This document shows, piece by piece, positions 25,893 through 39,714 of a stretch of 64,000 nucleotides of DNA. This stretch comes from Mactromeris polynyma. Taxonomy: Eukaryota > Mollusca > Bivalvia > Venerida > Mactridae. The notes below the pieces were generated by a model. It made no database searches. It saw only the letters and a program-made list of their open reading frames with translations, and was not told the DNA's origin. Where the stretch lies: the NCBI GenBank assembly GCA_032209605.1, contig JASFXZ010000001.1:38506619-38570618 (forward strand), in the 5' to 3' direction. How positions within the stretch are numbered: position 1 is the first letter of the stretch; each line of letters starts with the position of its first letter. A program made the translations under genes and the position numbers.

Positions 25893-27877
25893 AGACCAAA
25901 GTTGCACACTCTCACCCTCCCTAACTGACATTTCTTAATTTCATAATGCCAAATTAAGTTGAGCACATTCTTGAATGGTAGAGCAATTAAGATTTTTATA
26001 GACAGTTTATGCATAAATTAAGTTAACAATAAAACGAGAAATTAAGAGAATAACAGGATAAATTAATTCACCTAAAAATACAATCAGTTTGCCTTTCTCT
26101 GTAGCAGCTAGCGGTCTTGGAAACTTTAATCTGAAATCATGATGGTATAAATTAAAGAACATTTACTACCATCACCGATTCCTTGTAAGTCGTTCCAATG
26201 AATTCCATCATTCCAATAGCATTTTCCTATCTTGTATGATTATTGATTATCATAGCAGAAAGATGGATAGTCGCTTACTTGATGGTTACTTGCATTATTG
26301 ATGGCCAACAACTGTTCTTAGAATCAATGTTAGACACAAATGCTCTCACAAATAGATCAGATTTATTCCCATAATCAGCCAGTCACCAATGGTACTTGAT
26401 TTATAATACAGGGTTTATATTATGCAGAATAAAATTGCTACTTCTATTGTTCGATAATTGTAAATAACTCTCTCATAAAATACTGGCACTATGGTATCTA
26501 GACAATGTAAAGCTGTTGAAGCCAAACAGACTAGGTTATTAACAATAGTAATAATTTGGATACTAACAGCAGTATTGAAAAGATGAAGTCAAGTATGTGG
26601 TGAACAGTAAAATAAACTTCAAACTGAAACAAAAATCAGCAAACATTTCCAACACTTCGGGCTGAACAACATTTTTAGTAAATATTTTAAAAACGACCTA
26701 AAAAGATTATCAGAGAATGTCAGGTCATAAAGTAAACAGTGTCAGATTCTATGGTGAAATCTATCTTACATTATGGTCCTAAGTAAATGTGAATGTCTTA
26801 AGTTGGTTTCAACAGCAAGAATTTATAATATCATACAAAAAAATTCAATAATTTAGCACATGAATAATGCAAGAGCTGAGCCAACCCAATGAAATCACCA
26901 ACGTCACACAAAGACTGCCAAACCACAAACATATCCCATTATACATAGCAGGGGGATACAAAAAGCTGTTCATTAAATGTGAACTCTCCATCTTCAAAAC
27001 AAGTCAAAAACTGCAGCAGTCCAAAGTTAAAAGCTCTAATTTCATTTGTCAGGGTCGTTGTAATTGATTGCATTTTACTGATCTGAGCAAATAAACTTCC
27101 ACTCCACATGGAGAACAAGCGGCAGGGAAAACACGGGGAAAGAGGAACTGCAGCAATTGTTTAATAAATTACCAATATCACAGGCAAGCTAAGATGCACT
27201 GGAACAAAGAATTCTCCTAGAAACAGCAGCCTTGTATCACCTCATTGTCGTTAAGATCTTGCCTGATATTTAATTACAGGCTTCTTAAAGCGGAACAAGA
27301 TTCTAGCTTATTTTTTTATCAGCGGCATTAATCGACAAATAGAAGCCATTGTGATCTGTCGATGGGACTATTACTGAGTGATACGGTCTTAAATAAGACA
27401 ATGACTTAAAATGGAAAGACCATACAACGATAACATTGTAGAATAAGCATGTTTACATTATATTTATTAATTAACTATTGAGAGTTTCATTTTACAAAGG
27501 GTAAATCTTATTGTTACAATTTGTGTAACAATAGGCTTTATGACATAGTGAAAAATAATTAAATGTAAGATTGACAAATTATGTTTCACTAACAAAGACA
27601 ATAATTAACACCATTTGCAGAGAAATCAATATGTTTAATGAGATGGAAAATGTCCAGAATTCTCGCTCCACTTGACAATTCGTCCTTTCAACCTCAATAC
27701 AGCACGTTGTAAGCCCTCGTTGTAAGCCCTCAGGGCAATATCATAAATAACAATCTCAATGAACATTTACATACTCTTAAACTTTACATAATCCATTTGG
27801 TTATAACACTTTAAGGCTTCTCAGGCTTATCAACAAAATGGAGAAAAGTAATTGGTAGTTTGGTTTTAATCTATAAA

Positions 27878-27934
27878 ACAGACATTAAGTGGTGAAAGCA
27901 AATTTTACAGACATTAAGTGGTGAAAGCAAAACT
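27878..27934. repeat. Short tandem duplication (about 28-base unit)
   Basis: ACAGACATTAAGTGGTGAAA followed by GCAAA occurs twice in succession, identical over the unit. Confidence 0.9.
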
Positions 27935-28780
27935 AGACTATCTACTTCGATACTTCCTTGCAGATAGACTAGTCTGGCTTTTCAAGCCTCAACTTGATTT
28001 CATCCATGACTCTGAAGTTGAGGCATATTTTGTAAACAAAATGTTATCACCCACACAGATGAATAATGTAAGAATTTAAACAAGGAAATCCAAGATTTAG
28101 ATCATTTTTACCACCATTGGGGTATCATTTAGTAGGATTATGACAGGTTTCAAGATTGACAAATAAGACGGTTAAAGCTTAGAACGCCTGACCTCAGAAA
28201 AATACAAAAAAATTGCTAACATATTACTACAATTATAATTTTTACACAGTAAAAGTTATCTTTTTTCAGGGGTACATTTAATATTACGAAGACTATGGTG
28301 TAAAAAGTTTACATCAGTGCACATATTTAATTTAAATTAATTTTAAATATACGACAAAAGATTTATAAATTACATCTACAAATATACTTGTCAGTCTGAT
28401 AAGTATTGTAGTACATAATTACTTGAAAAATGTATTTAAAGGCAGACTTAGACTGTGATCAGAAAATTAGAACTGATAATGATATTTCAAGCTAAAAATC
28501 TATAGAACCAGTCTCACTGAAGAGCTAAATCAAAATGGTGAAGTTAATGATATAGATCTGAGAGTGTAATATAACACCGTGCCATAAATACCATCCCAAA
28601 CGAATAAAATAATGCAGCCATCAACCAAATCCATTAGTTCACTTGTTAGCACTCATTAATATTAATAAATATTTGCACTGTTAGGATTCGAATGAATTCA
28701 TTTAAAAGACTTTGTTCAGGTTGGAATTTTCAGATGTAATCAATATATAAGCCAGTCTCAATATATTGTCTGTGTACATA

Positions 28781-28942
28781 CAGTTCAACCTCATTAAAGA
28801 CCACCTCAAAATTAAGAACACAAAATCTCTCAAGCCATTTTCACTCTTTTGCTCTTTATTTGACCTCAATATTAAGACCACCTCAATAAGAAGACCAGTT
28901 TTCAAGGGTCCCAAGGATGGTCTTATTATTGAGGTTTTACTG
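28781..28942. mobile_element. pogo/Tigger-like MITE, copy 1 (intron 4)
   Basis: 162 bases bounded by CAGTTCAACCTCATTAAAG and the reverse complement of CAGTAAAACCTCAATAATAA, with a TA dinucleotide on each side (28779-28780 and 28943-28944). CAGT-starting termini with RAACCTC and a TA duplication fit the pogo/Tigger group. The interior repeats a CCTCAATATTAAGACCA motif. Confidence 0.85.
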
Positions 28943-29463
28943 TACACATATTAAATTCCATTCTTCAAGTTAGTTATAGACTACATTTTCAGTACAAATA
29001 TTATACTGATTGTATGTTGATCAATATACAGAAAATATTTAAGCGTTCAAAGGATAAACATGCCATCTTCAATTATTTCCGGTTTCAGGTTGATTTTTTT
29101 ACTGTCGAACCTTCATATGAAAATGGTACGAGTTAAACTGAAACTGTTTCCAAACAATTTCCTAGGCTTGTATAAAATTTACATTAATAAATGCCTTCTA
29201 AATTACCAACAACCGCCTTGATGTACAAAAATCTTGTGATCAATCTCTAAAGTCAAAACAACAGGATGATGATTTTTTTCACTAACATCCAATTATTTGA
29301 GTATAAAGACATCATGCAAATACACTGCATGACTGTTAATAACACAAAGAGGCAATAAACACAGTTCAAAAGAGTACGGTATTTAAAATAATAAGATTGG
29401 CAGTCAACATTATTTTTTTCTTCTTTCACAAATTAGATTGATGACTGTTTCATTACATCACCT

Positions 29464-29640
29464 AGGGTAATTAAGTAGAAGTTTTACGGTATATATTTTC
29501 TTGCACACGTCGTGCTGGATTGCTGCTATATCAGGGTAATATCATAGAACATTTATGGTATATCTTTTCTTGCGCACACTGGACCACTGCACTATATTTG
29601 GGTAATTTATTTGAAGTTTTACGGTATACCTTTTTTTTTT
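29464..29640. repeat. Imperfect tandem repeat, 2.5 units of about 66-70 bases
   Basis: GGGTAAT, TTTACGGTATA/TTTATGGTATA, TTTTCTTGC and GCACAC recur in order beginning at 29464, 29534 and 29600. It lies in intron 4, about 340 bases past the exon 4 donor. Confidence 0.8.
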
Positions 29641-29980
29641 GGAGTCATGTAATTGGTTAGATAGTAATCACTGAAGCATGTTACCATCAATAATAACTAT
29701 CATAGTCCCTGAAGGCAACACTGTCAATTTGTAGTAAAGTCTAGTGTATTAGTTTCCCATCTAATATTTTGCCTCAGACATTAATTAATCAGATGTAAAA
29801 GTCATATTTTATAATAAACAAACACTACACATACACTTAGTAATGCAATCAAACTTGAAGGGTACAATAACATTCCTAGCAAAAACTGGTGAAATCATGA
29901 GTTACAGACATGTACACAATACAAAATACAGCATACTAGATCTTTGAATGAATACAAGACAAATACATGAATTTACTTAC

Positions 29981-32900
29981 CACTATGATAGGGATCGTAC
30001 ACCGGTGAGAAACCTGGAGGCTGTAATGCAGGACCAGGTTGCAAACCGGGTCCAGGCTGCAACACATGCGTGTGATGGTGGGTGTGAACATGACGCTGCG
30101 TAGGAGGCGAATTTGTGAATTCCCGAAGTTTATCATAAGAACTAGTACTCGTGTCCGTTGGCTTAACAGGACCTGGAGACGAGGTCCTAGATTTAGGGCG
30201 ACCTTTTTCCGATAGTTCATGGATTTTATGCACATTACTGTTATAATATGGTCCACCATGGCCACCTCCGTCCCCCTTTTTAAGGTCGCTATCACTAGAA
30301 GGCAAAGGTTGAACCGATTTCTGAGCACTAAGTTTTTCTTTTTCAGTATCATCACCTGGAGGTCTATAACCCATCTGTGAAGGATGAATATACCCACTAC
30401 TCCCAGGAAATCCACTTACAATGGCAGGATTCACATTATGACTTCTATACAAAGGATGAGAGGGGTCCAGCCCCATATAATGGGGATTTTGCATATATGA
30501 TAAGTGATTCACATTATAAGGACTATAAGATGGAGATCCTGCAACACTAGAACTAATGGAAGTCAAAGGACTTCCTGATTTAGAACTACTACCACCCGGT
30601 CTTTGTTTAGGGGTCTCTGGGGTCCGTGTGGGGGTTTCTGATCTATGTTTTTCTGGAATGGAAGTTCTAGATTTTTCCTCTGATGTTTTTCCCGAGTCTG
30701 AATACTTATTTGCACTTAAATCTCTAGGATGACCGTCTCGGCCATCCTTATGTTTAGGGTCCACACTATTAGAATCACGTTTACCACTACCATCCCTAGG
30801 TAACTCCATAGAAGAACGCTGCCCTGAAGATAAATTCCTAGATGTATGATCAATAATTGGCTTAGTACCAGGTGCCTTTGTGGTCAAATTTTCTGGCCTA
30901 CTATCACCTTTCCTAGCCAAGTCCATTTTTTTCCTCTCTTCAATCATCTTCTGTTCCTGATACATCTGATAACGCCGCCGTTCCTCAGCCTTTCTGTAAT
31001 TATACTCCTGTCTATTTTTATCCATTTCACATTTCAAGTCATGATTTTCTTTCAGAATTTGATGTGTTTCATTCTGTTTTTCCTTAAGAGTTTGATCTTT
31101 CAGTTTTTCATCACTTTTAACACTATCTCTTCTTTCTGCAGTCTGTCCTTGCATTGGAGATATAATTGCCTTTTGAGGGCCTGATTCTTCCCTTTTTCCT
31201 GAAAGCGGCCCAGTATTACTCTGGCTCTTCATATCTGGTCCACGACTTAAATCTCTCTCAGGACCTTGACCCTCTCTCTCATTTCGACCTGGTTCCCCAG
31301 GCTGACCACCACGTCGATGCTGTTCATCCATCATTCTCATATAATTTGAATCCATCTGAGGGTACCAGCCACCATTTCCAGCCATATACTGGTATTGTAC
31401 ATGCTGAGGCAAACTCTGCACATACATTTGATGACACATCACCTGATACTCATGCATTTGTTGAGGTGACATATTGCTCGGAACCTGACCTTGCATTGGC
31501 TGACCAGGTGGTCCTTTGGGTCTGTTACTGTCCTTCTCTTCACTTTTCTTTTCAGCTTTATTTGGTTCATCAGGAACCTTCTTGTCATTGGATGACTGAG
31601 GATTTTTACTAGATTCCTGATTTTGTTGGCCATGCTGATGTGGAGCATTGCCATTAGAGCCAGTACTCTTCTGCCCAGGAGACATATCATTCATTCTATA
31701 TGGAGACTGTGCATAGTATGAATACATGCCATAGTGTGACATCATCTGACCATCAGTTGTCTGAGGTGGAGTTGTCTCAGTCTTTTCCTCTTTTTTGCTA
31801 CTAATGTCTTCCTTCTGCTTCTGAGGACTTGTGTCTGATGGTGCTGCAGGAGAAGCTGATTCATTTGCATCAGAAATGTCTGAATAGGCTGGACTCTGGA
31901 CATCATCATTTAATGCTCCTTTATGATTGTCTGGGGTATTCACTTGCAGAGGGGATCCCACTTTTAATAGGTTAGGGTTATGATTCCCTCTGGAATGTGT
32001 GAGATCAACACCTTTGTGCAAATGTGGTGTTAAAGAATGAGATCTTTGTGCATCACCTGCACCTGGTCTAGAAGTGTCTTTAACAGCACTTCCCTCACGT
32101 TTCTGTTGATCAATTTGTCTATTGTTGTTAGGCAATGGATTTGTTTTTATCACACCTGTTCTTTCAACTTTAATTGCTGGCTGATCAGGTTTATTTTGGT
32201 TGTTCCCATTTTGAGCACCATCTTTGGCTTTTTTCTTCTGTGCCTTCTTTCTGTCCTTATTCAAGTCTGCTAAAGCAGGATTAATATTTTGAGGTTCACC
32301 CATAATGGTGGGCTTCGGTTGTATTGGCTTTAACTGTGGGGACATCTGGGTGTGCGACATAACAGGTGACATGTTTGAGTGGGTAACTTGCACATTAGAC
32401 AATACTGTATGGCTTGGAGCAGGAACTATAGGCCTGTTGGGTTTCGTCACACGAGCATCAATGGTAATCTTAGGCTTTATATCTACAAGTTTTGAGTCAA
32501 TTTTCTCACCCTGAGTACTAGAGAGTACCACTGATGTCACTGCTGCTGTTGTGATAGATGGCACTGATAATTGACTAGTTACCGCTTGCACTGAATTGTT
32601 GGAATTAACTTGACTAGATACGGTTGTATGAGATGATGTGTTAATGGTACTAATAGATTTGTTGCTATTCTGAGATCCTGATGATTTACCATTGCCTTGT
32701 GCAGAAGAATTTTTATTTCCATTATTGTCCTTTTTTCTTGAATTGTTACTGTTATCACATTTTGAATCACTTTTAACACCAGTGTCTTTAGCATCACCAT
32801 TGCTTTCTTCCTTATCAGACTTTTTAGATATGATTTCAACTTTATCTGACTTAGATTTATCACTATCTTTATTAGTGTCTTTCTTAAAATCTTTACTCTT

Positions 32901-33408
32901 AGCTGCCTCTTTCTCTTTTCTCACTGTATTTTTAACAACACTAAGAGGAATATCTTCAGTGTCCATGTCTTCTTTAATATCATCAACAGTTGGAGTTGTA
33001 ACTAATCCGGAATGAGCGTGTGATTGATGATATTTCAGTCCATTTGCATTTTTATATTTCTTGTTACAGTTGGGCTCTGGGCACTCAAGGTAACCTTGTG
33101 CATCTGTTGGAGGAGTTTCTGAGTTAGGAGTCGGGATTTGTGAACCTGACCGACTTCTTTTCGAGCACCGTTGCTCTGAAGAGGAGAGATCAATATCTTG
33201 AGGTCGGCCTTTTCTTTTCACTCCGCTACTGGATACATCTGATTTTGCTGGACTAGGTGGTGCAGTGAATGTTTGAGCACTGCTACCACGGCGACCTTTA
33301 CGCAGAGTTCGGGTATCATTGACTGGAGTATTAGCAGCACCCCTTCTCTTGCCACGACCTTTGCCAGGCGTCCTTGATTCGAACTCTGTGGGTGAATCAC
33401 AATTGAAC
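29981..33408 (-). CDS. ZNF608/ZNF609 homologue, large coding exon 4 with C2H2 zinc finger
   Basis: Encodes residues 247-1390, most of the protein. It starts after TATTTTCAG and ends in CATAGTG followed by GTAAGT. Visible in order: the end of the conserved block (FNCDSPTEF, 248-256); basic Gly/Arg/Lys patches likely to act as nuclear localisation signals (GKGRGKRRG, KRKGRP); one C2H2 finger with Cys356, Cys361, His374 and His379; a Ser/Lys/Asn-rich low-complexity stretch; the family motif LKPIQPKPTIMGEP near 604; SPAYSDISDA near 750; a Met/Gln/Tyr/Pro-rich region; a charged, probably helical stretch near 1010-1080 (KAEERRRYQMYQEQK); and RHVHTHHHTHV near 1353. Vertebrate ZNF609 has been linked to NIPBL and the Integrator complex, and fly Brakeless acts as a corepressor; a similar nuclear role is inferred here. 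A single very large exon is also usual in vertebrate relatives. Confidence 0.96.
33012..33083 (-). other. C2H2 zinc finger of the ZNF608/609 homologue
   Basis: Within exon 4, residues 356-379 have the pattern Cys-x4-Cys-x12-His-x4-His, with the conserved core PNCNKKYKNANGLKYHQ. It is the only C2H2 finger in the predicted protein, as in the family. A second histidine at 377 is an alternative ligand. A lone finger is unlikely to give much DNA specificity by itself; that is an inference from general zinc-finger behaviour. Confidence 0.95.
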
Positions 33409-35098
33409 CTGAAAATACAATGAGGACTCGCATAAAAAAAAAATGGCAAGAAGCTTTTAAACCTTTCATCAATATCAATGAGGCCATCCTTAAAACTTGT
33501 TTCCAGTACGCCAAACTACAGTATTTTTAGGCGAGTTGATTATTTCTTTTCGATCTCTTTGAAAAAAAAATTGCAAAAATGTTTATACTTTCAACAGAAA
33601 ATCATGCACAAGACCATCAATCTCAATTGAGTTATTTTTTATACTTTCCAGAAGGTCAGAGTTAAATATTTTTAAAGGAAAACAGAAGAAAGAGCCAAAC
33701 AACCAACTAATAGAAACTATGCAAATTTAATGTGGTATTTCACACCTATAAGGCAGACTGTCGAGTAAAAACCAGTGCAAAATGAGTATACACTTGCAAC
33801 AAATAATCAAAATTGTCCTCATTATTTTAAGCAAATGCAAAAACTGTAGGTAAGCAACTGTCTCGAAACGAACTATGATCACATCATTTTATTAGTCTCA
33901 AACATGTTACTACAATCTGAGACAAGAACATATTACAAGTTATAGTTGTAGCATGTGGTGTGTTTCATTATTTGAAACATTACAACTGTTGGTACATAAA
34001 TGTCAGTGAATTCAGTCACAAGTAACAGACAGAATAAACTCTGGAATGTCTCACGTTGTGAAGCTAATGATATGTGTATGTAGCAGCAACAAAGCAGTGG
34101 CATATTTTCAGATATATCATCAATTTCATTCATTTAGTCTATATTAAGTTTCAGATTTAAACCCCCAATGGCATTTTGCCCATCTACACCAATCATCTAT
34201 GTCTTTGTCTTGTGTACCTTATGCTGTTGTAATTGTTTACATGTAGGTTTCCTTGTGCTTTAATGTCAGGTAGCTTTGTATGAGGCATTTCCTACTCGGC
34301 TTTTTTCATTTATTTTCATGAAACAAATAACATTCAAGAAAGAGGACAAGACTTCACAGTCCAAAATTTATGTTAACTCATTTGAAGCATCTCAGTAATT
34401 ATTCCTTTCGAAAAAGTCTAAGAAACTTTCAAACTAGGCTTTAAGTTATCTCTATACAAACTTGCGTCTTGACATCAAATATTTTTAATTCTTCCAACAT
34501 GCTTTAGAATGTGGTTCTTTTCCCATTTCTGATTCCACTGGCCACATGATTTGTTCTACTAAAACATATTCCAGCAAAGAAACAGAGTCCTGCTAATTGC
34601 AAGGACAAAGAAAAGCGATTATACCATCGAAGATGCTCTTCATTTCTTTTGGTGCATTTATCATTAGCAAAATTTGTGAAATATTTGCAGTCAAGACACA
34701 AGTCTCAGGTTTATTACTAAATACTATCATGGAAGGCACCATGTATAAAACAGTCTATTTAAATACATTTCAATAAAGTATATACATGTAGTATATTTAA
34801 AACTTGCTCACTCATACAATCAATATCTGTAAATTTCTGAACAAGAAAAAGCAAATGAGGCTTAAAGATATCAGACTTATAAATCGAATTGAATGAACGT
34901 CAACCGTTGATGTATATACAGTACACTGTATTTCAGCTGTCACCAGACTTGCCCTCGAGTGTATAATTAATGTGTTCCAATAGTGGGCCATTCCTATCAT
35001 ATTTTTATCTTTAGTTATATCTTAAGTACCATTTATATTTTTGTCTTGTCTTATTTGTTAGACATGTAATACACATTAAATAAATCCACATCAACAAG

Positions 35099-35109
35099 CC
35101 CCCCCCCCC
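35099..35109. repeat. Poly-C run (11 bases)
   Basis: Homopolymer inside intron 3. Confidence 0.95.
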
Positions 35110-38100
35110 AATTGAAGTCAGTATAGAGTTAAATTAAACCATTATTCGGTCATTATATTCCCAAAAGGCAAATATTATCTTTTCCCCACATTGAATGAAC
35201 ACTTCTCTAAGTCAGATATATATCAAATATTCACAGCAATAGCTAAAATATTCGGAGTAATACTAATAGCAAAAATGTTCAGCATTTTCCGTATAATGAA
35301 TATACCAAAGTGAGTTCTGTGTATAAAATTATTAAGTGCATAATTATGTTTACATTAACAACCCATGAACATTCCCATATACATATGTATGGCTCTATGG
35401 GTCTGGAACAGGGAAAAAATACTCTGCCATTGAAAAATATTATTATTATCCAACATTTTTTTCATCAAATGGGGCTACAGCACAATATTCAATTTTGCAT
35501 ATTTTTATATTGCGCTTAGTTGCATATCGTCAGGACATTTCATCCAAATCGCTATTATTTTTTTAATTGTAATCTACGTCTCCAAATCTTATCTTGGTGA
35601 ATAAAAATAAATGTCCCAAGGGGAAAGCATGAAAAAAAGGGGACAGATGGAGATAATAATTGAGCATTCAATTTTAATTTATAATGACCTTGCCCTTAAA
35701 TCAGTATTTATAAGCTCAACAAGCTTTCCATTGACACATGTTTGTGACTATGTAATATCGTTGCGCTTATCTGAAGAAATTTTTTCATAATATTCACATT
35801 CTTAAATTTCCATATTGAAAAGAAAAATTATTCACATGATTTATGTTTGGTTGAAAACCCAAAATCTATTTGAATAAATAAATATCTCATGGGAATATGT
35901 GTATCAGTGTGATACATAATGTAGGATTATAATCGCTAACAGCTTGTAGGCATCATAAGATTTTTTTTTCTTTCATTCTATCATTATAAATTTGACATCT
36001 GAATTTTCGGCAGATTTCGTCAAGATTAGCACTTGTATTCACCAGCCTACAACATGCTTAAAACGTATTAATCATCAAAATAGAGAGCGCTAAACAAGCA
36101 ACGAGGGATTATATAAACAAGCATTGCTTAGATACAAAATCATAAATATTTAGATATGATTATTCCTGTATGAGCATACAAATAATGCTGACTACTTGAA
36201 TTTATTCTCGTTTATCAAAGCAAAAATAATTCCATCGCTCTCTAGGGGAATATTATAGTAAATTATTAGTTATTGTACAGATGTCAAGTTTGTTGTTTTT
36301 AACATGTACATCTTTGTGTCAATCTAATTAGATTACCCTCACTTTTCTGTTGAACATCTACATACTGTGTTGACTGATTCGAAGGAACAGTTTTATGTTT
36401 TAAGTTAAAAAAACACTAGAACTTTAAGAGGGAATTAAAACAACAAGTAAAATCGGTTGTACCAACCAAATTTAGGGATGAAATGATATGGTAGAGGAAT
36501 ATAATCAAACAGTAGGGTATAGACTTACAAATATGCACATCAAGTAAATTAGATAAGTTTTATCTCAACCCGATTACTATAAATCAGGTTTGTTTATCAT
36601 ACAAAACAATTATTTATTTAAGATATTTTCCCAGTGTATATTATACACCATGGTTTAGCAATCTCACAATCGTGCTCGGTATTGAAATACCTATCATAAT
36701 TATACCCACCCTTTGGCAAAAGGCTTTTCATTGTTGATTGCCCTATAATAATCACAAAACCCTGTTATGTATAAGATAACACAACATTAGTGTGGTGGCG
36801 TAGTTGGTGGTAAACCAGACAGATAGCTGAGCGTATTTATCACTATTATACTTCAGATTAGACAAAAAACATAACATTAATCAATTTATAGACAAAACGA
36901 CAATCAGTGCCAATTAATACTTAATCATGATGACATTAGTTTGTTTTAATTACTTATCAGCCCTCATCCTATTCAACGCCTAATGTAATCTTCATTACAA
37001 TCGATATAAAAATTAAATGCGCAGATGCAGTTTGCACTCGAGATCAGAAATCATAACGCAATCATTGTGTTCGCCGAGAATGCTGTATCATTACGTTATG
37101 TTTATATCTCATTATGTCGAATCCAAAAGTCAGATTTCTTTTCTCTAATATCATAACAGGAGATATCATTTTATTTCCCTCAACTTTACAGACATCAAGA
37201 AATACAATGGTCTCTATTTCCAATAAGCACATCATTACGAAGCAGAATACAGTGCCTGTTTCTTCTACGTTTCTCATTTTAATGTATCTCATCAGATATT
37301 TGATAGGTCCATGACACACCGAGATTATGAGAGAGAAGACGGGAGGACGTATTGTAATACAAACTTAACCCATTGATTCAGTACAGAATAATAAGTCACC
37401 TTGTTTATATAGAATGTATTTTATTCAGAAAGAGAAAAATATCCGCATTATGAACACAACAATTGCCAGAGTAGACATGATCAATAACGTCTATTAATGT
37501 CCTCCTAAAAGTGTCAATTTCAGTCTTAAACAAAATTATGCAGTATGCAACACGATAAAAGATTTGGTAGTATGGTACTGAATATTAAAGTAGAAATATG
37601 AATGCAATTTCGTTTTACACTGCAGTAGACATTTAATGACAGTAAACATGATTTGTATATGCCTTTCTCTTCATGAGAACTGAAGTGTGTATTAATGAAG
37701 GATTGCCTAAAGGCTGTTAACAACAATTAAACAACACTAGGTTCCTATCATCTCAACAGACAATCAGTAAATTACATTAAAATGACAAGTGAAGTACTGA
37801 CGACCAGAAGAGATGTTAATCTTCTGTCTCATAGATTTGCAAGCATTACAACGAGAGACGTAAGATAATTGTAAAGCACATTTATAACAAGAATGGATCA
37901 CTTTTATTGGTGTATTTGCACTTAAATATTGAAGTAAACAGTTCAAATATCAGTCACCCATTGGAGGTATAATAAGGATAGTGCTTTCATTTTTCCGAAT
38001 TGAAACACATCAGCCTTGAGGGTTAAACTAACTGACTCATTGAACAAAATCTTTGACCTCTCTCAAACAAGATTATAAATTGGCAGGCGCCATTACAAGG

Positions 38101-38400
38101 GGAAAATCATTCAGATGTTTACACCATTTAACAACCTTCCAACTACAGAGTAATGGTTGTATGTTGCTGGCGACATTGTACAGTTCTCCACTTAATTATG
38201 CGTTAACAAAACAGTGTTCCTTTAAATGTATACCATTGTGTACCATTGACATTTACAAAGGTAGTGTTACAACATAATAACAATCTTTTTACCTTAAATA
38301 AACACTACGTGACATGAATAAAAAAAAACACCTTTAGGATCCGCCAAATAAAGAGGTAGGGTTTGTTGACATAATATTATTATTTGAAAATCTAATATTT

Positions 38401-38670
38401 TTTCTCTCAAACAAGAAAAAAAGAGGAGAGCAAACCAGACAGAGACAGGGAGATAGGGAAGAGCAAATCAACTGGTCACAAATATACTTGTGAAGGCCTT
38501 TAATCCCAATATTCAGAAGAAATATTACTCATAAACATAGTGACAAAGTTGAAAGAAGTGAAGAAAAAGAGGATTGAGGGCAAACTGAAGAACAGAAAGG
38601 AGATCAAAATGAAACAAAGGAGAAAACAGTAAAGGAGAGTAAAAATGGAAAATGGGGGAGTGTTAGAGGA
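38401..38670. repeat. Purine-rich tract
   Basis: A/G predominates strongly on the plus strand through most of 38408-38470 and 38545-38670 (for example GAAAGAAGTGAAGAAAAAGA). It is low complexity, not a gene. Confidence 0.7.
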
Positions 38671-39703
38671 AACCAAAATATGTTTTTTTAACACATTATG
38701 AATTCATTTAATCAGTACTGTAGACGATGACGCTAAAATATTTATGCCTTCACAATCATGAAATCATTTGATTCAATAAAGCATGAAATGTTTTTGATAC
38801 AAATTATTTAAACACTATAGTAAATATTAGTTAGGATAAGATCGGACAGCTGTCTACATTAGTAATATAGTTTCTTTATTCCTTTAAAATGCTTTAAGCG
38901 CACTCTACCATATAGCTTATTGTACGTGAAATGAATCAGCTAGTAAAACATATTTGCATTCCGATATCAAAGGGTAACTGAATATCTTCACAACATCAAA
39001 TAATAACCCACAGGAAAAATCCATTTACAAGCGAAGACTCTTTCAAACATTTTAGATAAAATGTCTAGCTGTGTTCAGATCGATTAGCCATTTCAATACA
39101 GTTATATTAAATAATTAATTTGTAAGATCTCTCGAGCAGGTTTAATTTAAATCATGTATCAGTTGAATGTTTCATTTCTTATATATCTAAGCTTTTGTTG
39201 TACTCAGTTTAACATAAAAGCATTAAAATTAATTGTAAATTGATCGGAAGCATATTGATCTGTGCATTATTACTGAAGTGGCTAGCGAGCTGCGATAAAT
39301 GTGATATATATTTCTGACATGGAACAAAAACTTTAATATCCACAGACATCTAGCAAACAAATCAAAAATCTTGACAACTGTGTTTAACTTGCCAACTGAA
39401 AAAAAACATTTATGAATAATCAAGAGACGCAAGGCTATGTGGCTTATACATCGAGTCGATTTTATTCCTACAAAAAATCGCTCGGAGTATATACGCTAGC
39501 AGACATAAATAATTCATAGTCTAGGCTTTCTTCCTACAATTTCTTCATAGGAACTGACATTTCTTGCTCTACTGATAAGTAACAAAACTTTAATGCTGTT
39601 TCTACTAAACCTGATGTTTATATGATGTAAGATTTAACATATACATGTAGACAAATAGGCGATACAGTATGTCAGGTTTTGCACGAGTTAAAGTTCGAGG
39701 CTT

Positions 39704-39714
39704 CCCCCCCCCCC
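39704..39714. repeat. Poly-C run (11 bases)
   Basis: Homopolymer in intron 3, followed by ACCC. Confidence 0.95.

Larger units (their letters stand above)
17845..29980 (-). other. Intron 4 of the ZNF608/609 homologue
   Basis: 12.1 kb, GTAAGT to TTTTTCAG, phase 1. It holds a possible Harbinger end (21230-21575), a long hairpin (24685-24772), an imperfect inverted-repeat MITE (25752-25892), a small tandem duplication (27878-27934), a pogo-like element (28781-28942) and a 2.5-copy tandem repeat (29464-29640). The small open frames, including a 123-codon one at 20493-20864 on the minus strand, show no family features. Confidence 0.8.

Noticed and set aside
29936..30415. 159-codon minus-strand open frame overlapping the end of exon 4
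   Set aside because: It is in a different frame from the conserved protein and reads across the splice donor into the intron; a shadow of exon 4.
30846..31612. Plus-strand open frames of 112 and 148 codons opposite exon 4
   Set aside because: They arise from the composition of the long coding exon on the other strand; no family features or independent start context.
33478..33510. GGCCATCCTTAAAAC near exon 4 as another Harbinger-like end
   Set aside because: Only about a dozen bases match and neither the rest of the inverted repeat nor a second end is present.
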